DNA of 64,000 nucleotides from Roseofilum reptotaenium CS-1145 (lineage in GTDB: Bacteria > Cyanobacteriota > Cyanobacteriia > Cyanobacteriales > Desertifilaceae). Positions 54,897 to 63,950 of this stretch are shown one piece after another; the stretch's first letter is position 1, and each line of letters starts with the position of its first letter. The translations under genes and the position numbers were made by a program. The stretch covers positions 124,001 through 188,000 of the forward strand of contig NZ_JAQMUE010000079.1 of the NCBI RefSeq assembly GCF_028330985.1, given 5' to 3'. Below the pieces are notes generated by a model that made no database searches, was not told the origin of the DNA, and saw only the letters and a program-made list of their open reading frames with translations.

Positions 54897-55005
54897 CTCT
54901 ACGCGCTAGGGAATAGGGAATAAGCAATAGATTTATAGATTATGGATGCTAGGGTCGATCGCTTGAGGTCTGCCCTAACCCCCTTGGCTGTGGCTATATA
55001 AACAA

Positions 55006-55031
55006 AGACGGCAGGTTAATACTTGCCGTCT
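55006..55031 (-). terminator. Terminator of rpoD
   Basis: AGACGGCA (55006-55013) pairs with TGCCGTCT (55024-55031). Read on the minus strand, TTTGTTTATAT follows, 27 bases after the sigma-factor stop. Confidence 0.75.
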
Positions 55032-55057
55032 GTCAGAGTGAATATTAAGGTCTAGAT

Positions 55058-56179
55058 CTAGCCGATATATTCCCGTAAAATGCTATTGCGGTTGGGATGG
55101 CGCAATTTACGCAAGGCTTTCGCCTCAATTTGCCGTATCCGCTCCCGTGTCACATTAAAGATTTGTCCAATTTCCTCAAGGGTTTTCATGCGTCCATCAT
55201 CTAAGCCATAGCGCAGACGCAAGACATCCCGCTCACGAGGACTAAGAGTTCCCAAAACTCCTTCTAAATCTTCCCGCAGTAAACTTTTAGAAACTTCGTC
55301 TTCTGGTGTTTCCCCATCCGATTCAATAAAGTCTCCTAAACGAGAATCTTCTTCTTTACCAATGGGAGTTTCTAGAGAAATGGGCAGTTGTGCAGATTTG
55401 GCAATGAACCGCAGTTTTTCGATAGTCATTTCCATGCGTTCTGCAATTTCTTCCTCGGTGGGTTTGCGTCCCATTTCTTGGGAGAGGAGTTTCGTGGTCT
55501 TTTTAATCCGAGAAATGGTTTCGTAGAGGTGAACCGGAAGGCGAATCGTACGGGATTGATCGGCGATCGCCCGCGTAATTGCTTGACGAATCCACCAAGT
55601 GGCATAAGTCGAGAACTTATATCCTTTCTCATGGTCAAATTTCTCGGCTGCTCGGATTAAGCCTAAGCTCCCTTCCTGAATCAAATCTTGGAAAGATAAA
55701 CCCCGATTCATATATTTTTTGGCGATCGAAACCACCAGACGCAAGTTGGACTGTACCATCTTGTCTTTAGCTCGTCTTCCCAGATGCAAACGATAGCGAA
55801 ACTGGGGCAAAGGCATTCCCACCGATTCCGCCCATTCTGCATCGCTCGGTTCTCGTTCTAGCCCATCTTCTAAATCGTCTCTCAGACGCTCTAATTCTAA
55901 TAAATCAGCAATTTTACGGGCTAGTTCAATTTCTTCATCAGCCCTTAACAATCGAATCCGACCAATTTCTTGTAAATACAGACGAATAGAGTCTTCTGTA
56001 TAATGCTTTTTCTTGACTTGGGTCTTTCGACGTATCGAGCGAACTTTGCCAGACTTACCGTCTTCCTCATCCGGAGTAGTATCTAGATAATCTTCTAGTT
56101 CGTCCTCCTCTATTGCATACAGTTCCTCTTCAAGTTCGGGGGGTTCGAGGGTTGGGAGTAGGTTTTTAGCCTGGGTCAT
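55058..56179 (-). CDS. Principal RNA polymerase sigma factor (group 1)
   Basis: A 373-residue sigma-70 protein of the SigA/RpoD1 class. Region 1.2 [20 protein letters not shown] near residue 63, region 2 [20 protein letters not shown] and [19 protein letters not shown], region 2.4 [19 protein letters not shown], region 3 [12 protein letters not shown], and region 4 [16 protein letters not shown] plus [18 protein letters not shown]. The acidic N-terminus is short, as usual in cyanobacteria. It directs housekeeping transcription. The upstream leader of several hundred bases contains two strong hairpins. Confidence 0.95.
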   Translation of the reverse strand: MTQAKNLLPTLEPPELEEELYAIEEDELEDYLDTTPDEEDGKSGKVRSIRRKTQVKKKHYTEDSIRLYLQEIGRIRLLRADEEIELARKIADLLELERLRDDLEDGLEREPSDAEWAESVGMPLPQFRYRLHLGRRAKDKMVQSNLRLVVSIAKKYMNRGLSFQDLIQEGSLGLIRAAEKFDHEKGYKFSTYATWWIRQAITRAIADQSRTIRLPVHLYETISRIKKTTKLLSQEMGRKPTEEEIAERMEMTIEKLRFIAKSAQLPISLETPIGKEEDSRLGDFIESDGETPEDEVSKSLLREDLEGVLGTLSPRERDVLRLRYGLDDGRMKTLEEIGQIFNVTRERIRQIEAKALRKLRHPNRNSILREYIG

Positions 56180-56349
56180 GCCGCGTTCCTCATGCTCCTT
56201 ATAAATATCTTAAGAAATGAAATTGAGAAATTGTGTTGGTGAGTTTTTGTTCACCCTTATCTACCAACAAACCTTTCAAGTTTAACAATACTTGAGGGAT
56301 CTGTGGGTCAGATTGGAGAAAATTAGATCGTTTTCTCTCATCAAATGAG

Positions 56350-56408
56350 TATGGGGGGTAGCACCCCATATTCACTAAGAGGAGGACCAAGGAACCTCCT
56401 CTTAGTGA
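56350..56408 (-). promoter_or_regulatory. Paired hairpins in the rpoD leader
   Basis: TATGGGG/CCCCATA (56350-56356, 56364-56370) and TCACTAAGAGGAGG/CCTCCTCTTAGTGA (56372-56385, 56395-56408; 14 perfect pairs, 9-base loop) lie back to back, 170-230 bases upstream of the sigma-factor start. They may be an attenuator, an mRNA-stability element or a small RNA. GAGGAGG could be a masked ribosome-site mimic on the + strand. Confidence 0.5.
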
Positions 56409-56757
56409 GGTTCCCCTAATGATCCGACACCAGCGAACTGGGAGAGTAAGACACTTCCAGCTAGAGGTTGGATCAATGATCTCAGTACTGGATTTTAACC
56501 AGAGCGTGACATCAAGGGGAGGAAAAATTAGGGTTGGCTTTGCCATACTACAAAAACACGAAAATGTAGTGGTTTTTGTAAGTGAACTCTACTAGGGTAG
56601 AATATCAGACTCAACTACCAATTGGATTCAGTTAATGGTCTCAATTGCAGTCTATTTTCTGTTAAGTTAACTCACTTTGCCTGAAATGGGAGGGGCAATT
56701 AGGTTAAGTTAATTGACAAAATTAACGTTTTAGCGGCAAGCTTTGTTCTCTTGGCTT
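56409..56757. other. Gene-free upstream region of rpoD
   Basis: About 350 bases without a supported gene; it probably contains the sigma-factor promoters. An open frame crossing 56199-56546 on the minus strand runs through the hairpins and shows no protein-like pattern. Confidence 0.45.
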
Positions 56758-57087
56758 CTAGGATGGCGGTAGGGTATCGGGGAAGTCATCCTCTTTCAGG
56801 GGACTGGGCAAATCCAAAGAGAGTCCATCAATGAGAACAGCTTTGACAATGGGGTCTCGTAAGCTCACCCACAAACTGCAATGCTGTTCTGTAATACTAA
56901 TCACTACGCGGGTTCCATTGTAAGTGAGTTTACAGCCAAACTGATAGAGTTGGGCCCGGAATTGGGGGCGGAGAGTGTATAACCGACAAAACATTTCCTG
57001 TTTGTAGTTCATTCCCTCTTGAATCTGGTCATTTAACCAGAATTTAAAGGTAAAAAGGGTGTTTTCCTTAACGACCAGAGGTAACAC
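56758..57087 (-). CDS. Conserved hypothetical protein, 109 residues
   Basis: Starts at GTG 57085-57087; Met26 is a second possible start. Segments such as KFWLNDQIQEGMNYKQEMF and VVISITEQHCSLWVSLRDP look like a compact alpha/beta domain and read like a real protein, with regular use of charged and hydrophobic positions. I do not know a function. It lies between hisH and rpoD on the same strand, 89 bases after hisH. Confidence 0.5.
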   Translation of the reverse strand: MLPLVVKENTLFTFKFWLNDQIQEGMNYKQEMFCRLYTLRPQFRAQLYQFGCKLTYNGTRVVISITEQHCSLWVSLRDPIVKAVLIDGLSLDLPSPLKEDDFPDTLPPS

Positions 57088-57176
57088 AATAGTTTGGCTG
57101 TAAAATCAACAGACTAGATGTGATGTTTCAAGACTAAAATACGTGAGTGCGTTCTTAATCTTGAAGATTAGTGAGA

Positions 57177-57818
57177 TTAAACGCAAATTGGGCTTTGAGA
57201 CCGGACATGTTCGACAAAGTTAGAGAGAATTTGTAGTCCAGCGCGGTCGGATTTTTCGGGGTGAAATTGAACAGCCATGAGGTTGTTTTTGGCGATCGCC
57301 GCTGCTACACATTGAGTTCCATGGGTCACTGTTGCTCCGCAGACCGCTTTATCCTGGGGATCGACATAGTAGGAATGGACAAAATACATCCAAGAAGTGG
57401 TCGATAAATGCGCCCATAAGGGAATATCCGGTTGGGTAAAGTGGAGGTGATTCCATCCCATGTGAGGAATAGTGATTCCCGGCTCCCAGTGAAAACGACG
57501 GACGGCTCCAGGGAGAATACCTAGACCGGGTTGCTGTCCTTCTTCGCTGTAGTCAAAGAGGATTTGTAATCCTAAGCAAATACCAAGAAAAGGTTTCCCA
57601 CTGGCGATCACCTCTTTAATCGGCTCTTCTAAGTTCCGCGATCGAATATGCTCCACGGCTGGATCAAAGGCCCCTACCCCCGGTAACACCACAGCGTCTG
57701 CTTGGTGTATTTCTGTAGCTAGGTCGGTTACTTTGGGGGTTGCACCGGCTTTCTCCAGTCCCTTACAAACCGAGTGCAAATTACCCATATCGTAATCGAT
57801 GACGGCGATAACTGACAT
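57177..57818 (-). CDS. hisH: Imidazole glycerol phosphate synthase, glutaminase subunit
   Basis: A 213-residue class I glutamine amidotransferase that feeds ammonia to HisF in histidine synthesis. Nucleophile Cys81 is in FLGICLGLQILFD, and the catalytic His/Glu are in VQFHPEKSDRAG near residue 188. PGVGAFDPA near 46 forms the oxyanion strand. Length is normal. hisF is not adjacent. Start ATG 57816-57818. Confidence 0.95.
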   Translation of the reverse strand: MSVIAVIDYDMGNLHSVCKGLEKAGATPKVTDLATEIHQADAVVLPGVGAFDPAVEHIRSRNLEEPIKEVIASGKPFLGICLGLQILFDYSEEGQQPGLGILPGAVRRFHWEPGITIPHMGWNHLHFTQPDIPLWAHLSTTSWMYFVHSYYVDPQDKAVCGATVTHGTQCVAAAIAKNNLMAVQFHPEKSDRAGLQILSNFVEHVRSQSPICV

Positions 57819-58010
57819 GGTATTTTATCCTTACTGAATGGGCGAATATGCCCTCATTGTAGGTTATTCTTGATGTAAATTAATGTAACAATTTCCGAGC
57901 ATTTGCATAAGAATGGCTGATTTCAACGGAGAACCCTATAGGGGACATCGTTCTCGTGTGGTTAAATATGCTGTACTAGAAAGGAGTGTATTAATACTTA
58001 GCTCAAGCAA

Positions 58011-58412
58011 ATGTTCAAAGTTTTCGTTTATGGGACCCTCAAGCCCGGTGAAGTGAATTACCAGCGCTATTGCGAAGGGCGTATCGTCAAAGAAGAGCAG
58101 GCGATCGCCTGGGGTCGTTTATTTTTGCTACCCATGGGTTATCCAGGCCTGACTGTAGGAACGAACCGGATTGAAGGATATGTACTCCATTTTCAGGATT
58201 CACACCTGCTCAATCAGCTCGATCAATTAGAGGGCTATCACCCCGACTCACCCTTAGAGGACAATCGATATCTACGCCAGTTGATGCCTGTCTTTCGACC
58301 AACGGGTGAACCTCTGGGTGATGCTTTAGTCTACGTGATGAGTGTAGAGAAGATTGAGGGATACGGGGGAGTGGAGTTACTCAATGGCTCTTGGTCTCCC
58401 GTATCTGATTAG
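58011..58412 (+). CDS. Gamma-glutamylcyclotransferase-like protein
   Basis: A 133-residue GGCT/AIG2-fold protein. VFVYGTLKPGEVNYQRY at residues 4-20 holds the substrate loop YGTLK, and the catalytic Glu is in QLDQLEGYHP near residue 80. Relatives act on gamma-glutamyl amines or glutathione derivatives; the exact substrate is unknown. Its end overlaps the opposing anti-sigma gene by 4 bases. Confidence 0.85.
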   Translation: MFKVFVYGTLKPGEVNYQRYCEGRIVKEEQAIAWGRLFLLPMGYPGLTVGTNRIEGYVLHFQDSHLLNQLDQLEGYHPDSPLEDNRYLRQLMPVFRPTGEPLGDALVYVMSVEKIEGYGGVELLNGSWSPVSD

Positions 58413-58990
58413 CGGTCATTCTGGAGCATTTGATGAAGATCGCCTGTTGCATTAGGCATTCCCAAAGGATTGTTATCCGATTTAGGGATATCAATTAGGG
58501 GTTGATCGAGGGCAATACGCATCAGAGCTGGCGAGGTCGGGGTTTCCGCTATTTGGGGGAACAGTTGGTTAGAATTCGCAAAGGTTGTAGATAGGGCTGC
58601 CACTGCAGCAGCAGCGATCGCCCCTGTCCCCCATAAAAGGGCGGTGCGTTTGGGTCGTCGATCTAAGCGGCCCATCACTTGAGTAACCATATCCTCCACG
58701 GGTTGCTCTTGGGGAGGAGTGGGCAACAGTTCAAAGCCTTGACGAAGTTTAAGCAGGCGTTGATAGAGACATTGAACCGTAGGGTCATTGTCTAGCCATT
58801 CTTCCACCTGTTTGCTTTCCGAAGCACTGACTTCGCCATCAAGATAGGCACTGAGCAGTTCAAAGCGATCGCGTTTTAACATATCAGGTACACCCATATG
58901 TGAATTGGGGTTGGTGTCATTCCAGGAAGTCAGATGGGATAAATATCCCTCCTTCTGGGAATGGGGTTGACAATCAAAGTGAGGAGTCAT
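58409..58990 (-). CDS. Anti-sigma factor, membrane-anchored
   Basis: A 193-residue protein. The likely functional start is the Met of MLKRDRFELLSAYLDGEVSA (residue 37 of the long frame), which opens the anti-sigma helical domain; the preceding residues are poorly conserved-looking. The zinc HxxxCxxC motif is absent. One span lies near residues 120-142 (LLWGTGAIAAAAVAALSTTF), then a short external tail. It lies 151 bases downstream of the ECF sigma gene on the same strand and should bind that sigma at the membrane. Confidence 0.8.
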   Translation of the reverse strand: MTPHFDCQPHSQKEGYLSHLTSWNDTNPNSHMGVPDMLKRDRFELLSAYLDGEVSASESKQVEEWLDNDPTVQCLYQRLLKLRQGFELLPTPPQEQPVEDMVTQVMGRLDRRPKRTALLWGTGAIAAAAVAALSTTFANSNQLFPQIAETPTSPALMRIALDQPLIDIPKSDNNPLGMPNATGDLHQMLQNDR

Positions 58991-59141
58991 AGGGGGTCAC
59001 CTACCAAGTTGATAAACTCAAGATCACACTTAGTGACTAACCCAAGATAGTGTACACCTAATGATCCTAAAAGGGGTATTTAAGTTTCCAATTAATCTTA
59101 AGATTTCTCAACACAAAGTCTGAACGGGTCAGTTTTTCTTC

Positions 59142-59798
59142 TTAGCTATTGAGATACTTCTGAAGTTGGACTTGTAAGCGTTGACGCGCCCTAGCAATCC
59201 GAGATTTTACCGTTCCTAGAGACACACCGGTAATGTCAGCAATTTCTTCATAGGCCATCCCTTCGATTTCCCGCAGGATAATCGTTGTGCGGAACGTTTC
59301 TGGCAAATCGGCGATCGCCTGTTGCAATTGTTCGTAAAACTCGGTTGTGGTTAGACTCTCTTCTGGGCCTGGATCGTCAGCCGGAAGCTCCCAACTGATC
59401 TCCTCATCATCAAACCGGCGTGGGGCATCTAAAGAAATTGGGGGTCTTACCCGTTTACGCTTGCGGAGTTCATCATAAAACAAATTGGTCGTAATCCGAC
59501 TTAACCATCCGCGAAACTTAGCCGGATCGTTCAGACGCTTCACATTACGATAGACCCGAATCCAGACTTCCTGACCTAAATCTGCCCGGTCTTGCCAATC
59601 TGGAGCCAAGTGATAGAGCATCCGATTGACATGGGATTGATATCGCCTGACCAATTCAGCAAATGCCAATTTATCAGGGCGAAGACCGGCCTGACAGCGC
59701 ACAATAAGATCAGTGTTTGAGAGTTTTTCGGGCTGCACAGGTGCTTGAGGAACTCCTGCCCCAACCGTTGACCAGGATAAAGAAACAGATTGACTCAT
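59142..59798 (-). CDS. ECF-type RNA polymerase sigma factor
   Basis: A 218-residue group 4 sigma factor. Region 2 covers about residues 43-115 (FAELVRRYQSHVNRMLYHLA, DLGQEVWIRVYRNVKRL, FRGWLSRITTNLFYDELRKR) and region 4 about 160-215 (LPETFRTTIILREIEGMAYE, EEIADITGVSLGTVKSRIA). The linker has SLDAPRRFDDEEISWELPAD. It resembles cyanobacterial SigG-type factors for envelope stress. Pairing with the following anti-sigma gene fits that role. Own-promoter control is likely but not shown. Confidence 0.9.
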   Translation of the reverse strand: MSQSVSLSWSTVGAGVPQAPVQPEKLSNTDLIVRCQAGLRPDKLAFAELVRRYQSHVNRMLYHLAPDWQDRADLGQEVWIRVYRNVKRLNDPAKFRGWLSRITTNLFYDELRKRKRVRPPISLDAPRRFDDEEISWELPADDPGPEESLTTTEFYEQLQQAIADLPETFRTTIILREIEGMAYEEIADITGVSLGTVKSRIARARQRLQVQLQKYLNS

Positions 59799-59920
59799 GG
59801 ACAGAATTAGTGCTTAAACACTCCAGTCTAGACATGACGTGAGGTTTTGCTCTAAGTTCCCGTTCAATCTCTCCCTAGTTTACCTGAAACAGGGCATTAT
59901 CCCTAGGATTAAAGCACAGA

Positions 59921-60463
59921 TTACTCCAAAGGTTGAGGCTTTTTCTCGTAAGTCTGTGCATAATTTTGTAACAAATGGCTGACCTGAGAAAGAACGTTAT
60001 CCGTTTTACCCAGGGCTTGCCGTTCGGGTTCTTGAGGTTTTTCTTGGTTCTTAGAAATAGCCGCACCAACTTGTTGCTTAATTAAACCCATTAGCTCTTG
60101 TTTCGCTCGATCCCGTTGATAGCGGGCCCCTTCTTCGGTCGTAGCATATAGAGGAGGTAGGCGGTTGAGAGCATAGGCCGCCACATCTCCCAAATCTAGT
60201 TTAATTCCTTCTTTTTCTTCGATCGCCGCTACACAAGTCATGGACTCGGTTAGCACTAATTCTTCCATCACATTAATGAATTGCTTCCGGGGAACCGCCA
60301 CAACTTCACCAGTCAATAAACATCCCATTAACCGGTCTAAAGCCATGTATTCCTCAATGGATAGCTCTGAGGCATTATCACAAATATTCCCCACCTCAGC
60401 TTCCATGGCTGGGGTTAAATAGCCATCCTTGAGGGCCTGTTCCACAATCTCTTGGATACTCAT
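59921..60463 (-). CDS. ComFB-family protein
   Basis: A 180-residue protein with a late-competence ComFB domain at about residues 50-135. Typical marks are NVMEELVLTESM, DLGDVAAYALNRLPPLYATT and EEGARYQRDRAKQELM. In cyanobacteria ComFB-type proteins have been linked to second-messenger binding and motility or competence. The C-terminal tail after residue 140 is rich in Gln/Pro/Lys and probably disordered. It stands between the ECF sigma and peptidase genes on the same strand but with gaps of about 120 bases. Confidence 0.85.
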   Translation of the reverse strand: MSIQEIVEQALKDGYLTPAMEAEVGNICDNASELSIEEYMALDRLMGCLLTGEVVAVPRKQFINVMEELVLTESMTCVAAIEEKEGIKLDLGDVAAYALNRLPPLYATTEEGARYQRDRAKQELMGLIKQQVGAAISKNQEKPQEPERQALGKTDNVLSQVSHLLQNYAQTYEKKPQPLE

Positions 60464-60605
60464 AAGGCTGATCTACTCCACAGTTTCCTTGCTCACCATT
60501 AACGATACACTTTTCATCCATCTTCCCCCAGTTTGCCCCAAGAATTTCTACGATCCGGATCCCTTTAATCTTGTGAAATATTCTAACCTCTGAAGATTAA
60601 TGGAT

Positions 60606-61463
60606 TTATTCAATGCCTTCATAGCGCCAAGGCACAGGATCGACAGCCACACCATTTACATAGAGTCCCCAGTGTAGGTGAGGGCCAGTTGAAGCCCCGG
60701 TAGATCCTACTGTACCAATGACTTGACCCGCTTCCACCCTTTGTCCTTCCTGCACGTTAATGGTGTGGAGATGGATAAAAATGCTCAAGATTCCCTGGCC
60801 ATGATCGAGTCCAATGGTGTTTCCATGGATTTCAAACCCATCGACTTCTCTACCCACGAGGGAAATGATGCCCGCAGCAGGGGCAATGACCGGAGAACCG
60901 GTAGCTGCGGCATAATCAACGCCCCGATGGTAGTAATTGTCAGCAAATTCGCCGTTATAGTAGCGTTGAACGCCAAAGACCGTGGAAACATACCCTGAAC
61001 TGGGGCGCAAAAAGGGTCCGTTCCAGAATTTTTGGGGAGTAACCAGGCTCTTGAATGCATCTACGCTGTCAAATTCGTGGTCAGTTCCTTCAAGAGCAGC
61101 ATCGCTTTCGGATAACCAAATGCTTTGGGTAGGAAAGGTGCGATTGCCCATTCCTACTCTAACGGTTTCGGTTTTTCCATCTCCTCGAACCTGAATCGAC
61201 CAAGTCCCAGGATTATCTAAGGGACTCGATGGAATTAAGGCCCGATATCGATTGGAACTTAAGGGAAATACGGGGTAAGTTGTATTTCCCATCTGTACGG
61301 TGGGGGAGTCTGGGCTGGTAACCTGAATTTGTACAGAAATGGTATCTCCAAGTTGGGCAGATTGGGGATTAACCCGAACCTGTAAAGCTTGGAGGGGCTG
61401 GCTGAGGGCTGCCCAAGAGACTAGGGTAAGCAGGGTGGATTGATATCGGGTGAAGATGTTCAT
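60606..61463 (-). CDS. M23 family metallopeptidase
   Basis: A 285-residue exported LytM-type peptidase. Signal peptide LLTLVSWAALSQPLQALQ ends near residue 28. An Ig-like beta domain fills residues 30-105. The catalytic domain has HRGVDYAAATGSPV (zinc His and Asp) near residue 183 and GPHLHWGLYVNG (HxH zinc motif) near 261. It would cut peptidoglycan cross-bridges or regulate amidases. Start ATG 61461-61463. Confidence 0.9.
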   Translation of the reverse strand: MNIFTRYQSTLLTLVSWAALSQPLQALQVRVNPQSAQLGDTISVQIQVTSPDSPTVQMGNTTYPVFPLSSNRYRALIPSSPLDNPGTWSIQVRGDGKTETVRVGMGNRTFPTQSIWLSESDAALEGTDHEFDSVDAFKSLVTPQKFWNGPFLRPSSGYVSTVFGVQRYYNGEFADNYYHRGVDYAAATGSPVIAPAAGIISLVGREVDGFEIHGNTIGLDHGQGILSIFIHLHTINVQEGQRVEAGQVIGTVGSTGASTGPHLHWGLYVNGVAVDPVPWRYEGIE

Positions 61464-61507
61464 CGAGCGATCGGGGGTTTAGGGAACTCAAGTGTAAGGA
61501 TAAGGAC

Positions 61508-61720
61508 TTAGGGTTTAGGTTTTATAAAAACAATTGCTTGTCGCCAGACGATAGTGGGTTGTTCATAGTGATCCATCAAGCAGATACAGTTGACATCTTG
61601 CCAAACAATCTTGCCTACAATTAGATCGTCGGTGACTAATTTGAGTTCAACTTCATTTTTTTCTTGGATGAAGTTCTGGATGTTGCGAACACTGGGTAAA
61701 CTCGTATCGAACTCGGACAT
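61508..61720 (-). CDS. hfq: RNA-binding protein Hfq, cyanobacterial type
   Basis: A 70-residue Sm-fold protein. Sm1 ELKLVTDDLIVGKIVWQDVN and Sm2 PTIVWRQAIVFIKP are visible; VGKIVWQD differs from the enterobacterial G-x-x-x-x-F-D-x-F pattern, as known for cyanobacterial Hfq, which acts with pilus components in motility more than in small-RNA pairing. Gene position divergent from dapF is conserved in cyanobacteria. Confidence 0.9.
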   Translation of the reverse strand: MSEFDTSLPSVRNIQNFIQEKNEVELKLVTDDLIVGKIVWQDVNCICLMDHYEQPTIVWRQAIVFIKPKP

Positions 61721-61886
61721 AGTTAGAGGGAAAATGAAGGTTTAATTGGGAATCATGGCCTCCCGAACAAAGTTTAACAAGGGATGTCTGAAAATGGGAG
61801 AGGGGGAGTAGGGAGACACGGAGATGGAGAAGATCCCTTGTTGCCCATTACCAATTACCATAATGAACATTGAGTAGGGTAAGGTT

Positions 61887-62723
61887 ATGGAACTCAAATT
61901 TACGAAGTATCAGGGATTGGGGAATGATTTTATTTTGCTGGATAATCGGGGAACTCAGGAACCTTTGATTACACCAGAGCAAGCGGTTGAATTGTGCGAT
62001 CGCCATTTTGGCATTGGAGCTGATGGAGTGATTTTTGCTCTTCCTGGACAGGAGGGGACGGATTACACCATGCGGATTTTTAATTCCGATGGTTCGGAAC
62101 CCCAGATGTGTGGCAATGGGATTCGCTGTTTTGCCCAGTTTGTAGCCCAGCTAGATGGGTCTGGAAAGCAGGAATATCAGATTTCTACTTTAGCCGGGGT
62201 AATGGTTCCTAAACTGGGGTCACAGGGTCAGATAACGGTGGATATGGGCATTCCTCGGTTAGGAGGGGCACAGATTCCGACTACCTTGGGATCGGGGAGC
62301 GATCCGGTGGTAGATCAGGCATTGGAAGTGGCGGGACAATCCTGGTTAGTGACCTGTGTGAGTATGGGAAATCCCCATTGCGTGACGTTTGTGGAGGATG
62401 TGGAGAAAATTGCCTTAGAGAAAATTGGCCCCCAATTTGAACATCATCCAGTTTTCCCAGAACGGATTAATACGGAATTTGTACAGGTTCTAGCCTCCAA
62501 CCGGGTGAAAATGCGCGTTTGGGAGCGAGGTGCTGGGATCACCTTAGCTTGTGGAACAGGGGCTTGTGCAACGGTGGTTGCTGGAGTACTCTCTAAGAAG
62601 TGCGATCGCCGCACGACAGTAGAATTGCCAGGCGGCGATCTCGACATTGAGTGGGCTGTAAACGATAGACTATACATGACCGGGCCGGCTCAATCGGTGT
62701 TTACTGGCCAAGTTGTAATCTAA
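61887..62723 (+). CDS. dapF: Diaminopimelate epimerase
   Basis: A 278-residue enzyme that interconverts LL- and meso-diaminopimelate for lysine and peptidoglycan. Catalytic cysteines are in [14 protein letters not shown] near residue 75 and [12 protein letters not shown] near 221. [15 protein letters not shown] forms the N-terminus. Length is normal. Start ATG 61887 follows AGGGTAAGG. The next gene begins 12 bases after this stop, so they are probably co-transcribed. Confidence 0.96.
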   Translation: MELKFTKYQGLGNDFILLDNRGTQEPLITPEQAVELCDRHFGIGADGVIFALPGQEGTDYTMRIFNSDGSEPQMCGNGIRCFAQFVAQLDGSGKQEYQISTLAGVMVPKLGSQGQITVDMGIPRLGGAQIPTTLGSGSDPVVDQALEVAGQSWLVTCVSMGNPHCVTFVEDVEKIALEKIGPQFEHHPVFPERINTEFVQVLASNRVKMRVWERGAGITLACGTGACATVVAGVLSKKCDRRTTVELPGGDLDIEWAVNDRLYMTGPAQSVFTGQVVI

Positions 62724-62735
62724 AGAGGACAATTC

Positions 62736-63893
62736 ATGGGTGGGGGAATTTATCTGATTCAGGATGAGGATCATTTAGTAGAGATGATGGAACAATCCTA
62801 TGATTCAGAAGAGCGCCTGCAAGAGTTAATTGAAAAATATCCTAATCTTTTAGCAGGCGATCAGATCGATCGATCTACCCCTAGATGGTGGTTAGGGATT
62901 ACTCGTGAAATCACCTCCACCCTAGACGAGGAAGATGATAATAGCTGGTCTTTAGATCACCTATTTGTGGATCAAGATGGTATTCCTACTTTGGTTGCCA
63001 TTCAGAAAGAGGATAGCAAGCGATCGCGCCGGGAAATGATGGGCAAAATGTTAGAGTATGCTGCCCAACTGCCTTTACACTGGCCCGTAGAATCGGTCAT
63101 TGCCCAATTTGAACTCAATTGTCGCGAGCAAGGGCGAGATCCAGAACAGGTGTTTGAATCTTTCTTAGGAACCGATGTGGATGAAGAAAAATTCTGGCAG
63201 AAAGTCAAAACCCATCTACAAGCTGGCAAAGTCAGATTGATTTTTGTCTCGGATGAAGTTTCTCCAGAGTTTCGGGTGATGATTGAGTTTCTTAATCCCC
63301 AAATGGAACCCTTGGAAATTTTAGCCTTAGAAGTGAAGCAATATGTGAGTGAAACGGGTTTAAAAACCTTGGTTCCCCGCGTGATTGGTAAAACAGCCGA
63401 ATCCCAGCAGAAAAAGTCCAGTACGGCGCTAGAGCGCAGGCGTTGGGATCAAACATCATTTTTCTATGAATATGGGGCCCGACAGAGTCAGGAAGAGGCG
63501 CAAATTGTACGCCGGTTGTATGATTGGGTAATCCAAGATAAGCCCCTGCGAATTAAATGGGGCATGGGAGATACCTATGGTGGATTTTCGGTTTGGGTGT
63601 GTCCATCGAATGCTCCCAATGCTCAGATGAGTGAGTTTTTTAGTATTAGTATTGATGGGGTGCTTCAGGTGTCGTCTAGAAGCTATGCTATCCTACCCCC
63701 TTTTGATAAAAAGAAGGAATGGAATTATTTAAGAAATCAGTTTAGTTCAATTGGGCTATCTCTCCCGGTTGATCCTGTGGAACCGAGGTTAACCAGTTTT
63801 GTCTTATCTAGTTTACAAGATGAGTCTGCCTTAAATCGGGTGATCGATGTATTGGAGGCAGTGCTGAGTAAGGTGATGGGAAATAGGGAATAG
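62736..63893 (+). CDS. PD-(D/E)xK-like protein of unknown role
   Basis: A 385-residue protein. Residues 20-125 resemble a nuclease-fold module: WSLDHLFVDQDGIPTLVAIQ followed by KEDSKRSRREMMGKMLEYAA. In related proteins the strand after the Asp reads PTLVEVK, giving the E-x-K; here it reads LVAIQK, so the Glu and normal Lys position are altered and catalysis is doubtful. A helical middle and a C-terminal domain of about 130 residues (FYEYGARQSQEEAQIVRRL, IKWGMGDTYGGFSVWV) follow. It is close behind dapF. Unknown function; defence-related roles are only speculation. Confidence 0.6.
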   Translation: MGGGIYLIQDEDHLVEMMEQSYDSEERLQELIEKYPNLLAGDQIDRSTPRWWLGITREITSTLDEEDDNSWSLDHLFVDQDGIPTLVAIQKEDSKRSRREMMGKMLEYAAQLPLHWPVESVIAQFELNCREQGRDPEQVFESFLGTDVDEEKFWQKVKTHLQAGKVRLIFVSDEVSPEFRVMIEFLNPQMEPLEILALEVKQYVSETGLKTLVPRVIGKTAESQQKKSSTALERRRWDQTSFFYEYGARQSQEEAQIVRRLYDWVIQDKPLRIKWGMGDTYGGFSVWVCPSNAPNAQMSEFFSISIDGVLQVSSRSYAILPPFDKKKEWNYLRNQFSSIGLSLPVDPVEPRLTSFVLSSLQDESALNRVIDVLEAVLSKVMGNRE

Positions 63894-63950
63894 TAAATTG
63901 AGGAGCAAAGCGTGAGACAATGACAGGTTGAATGAGTAAGAGCAAGCTTT

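Noticed and set aside
56199-56546. 115-residue frame upstream of rpoD
   Set aside because: It runs through the two strong hairpins and has no protein-like pattern or ribosome site.
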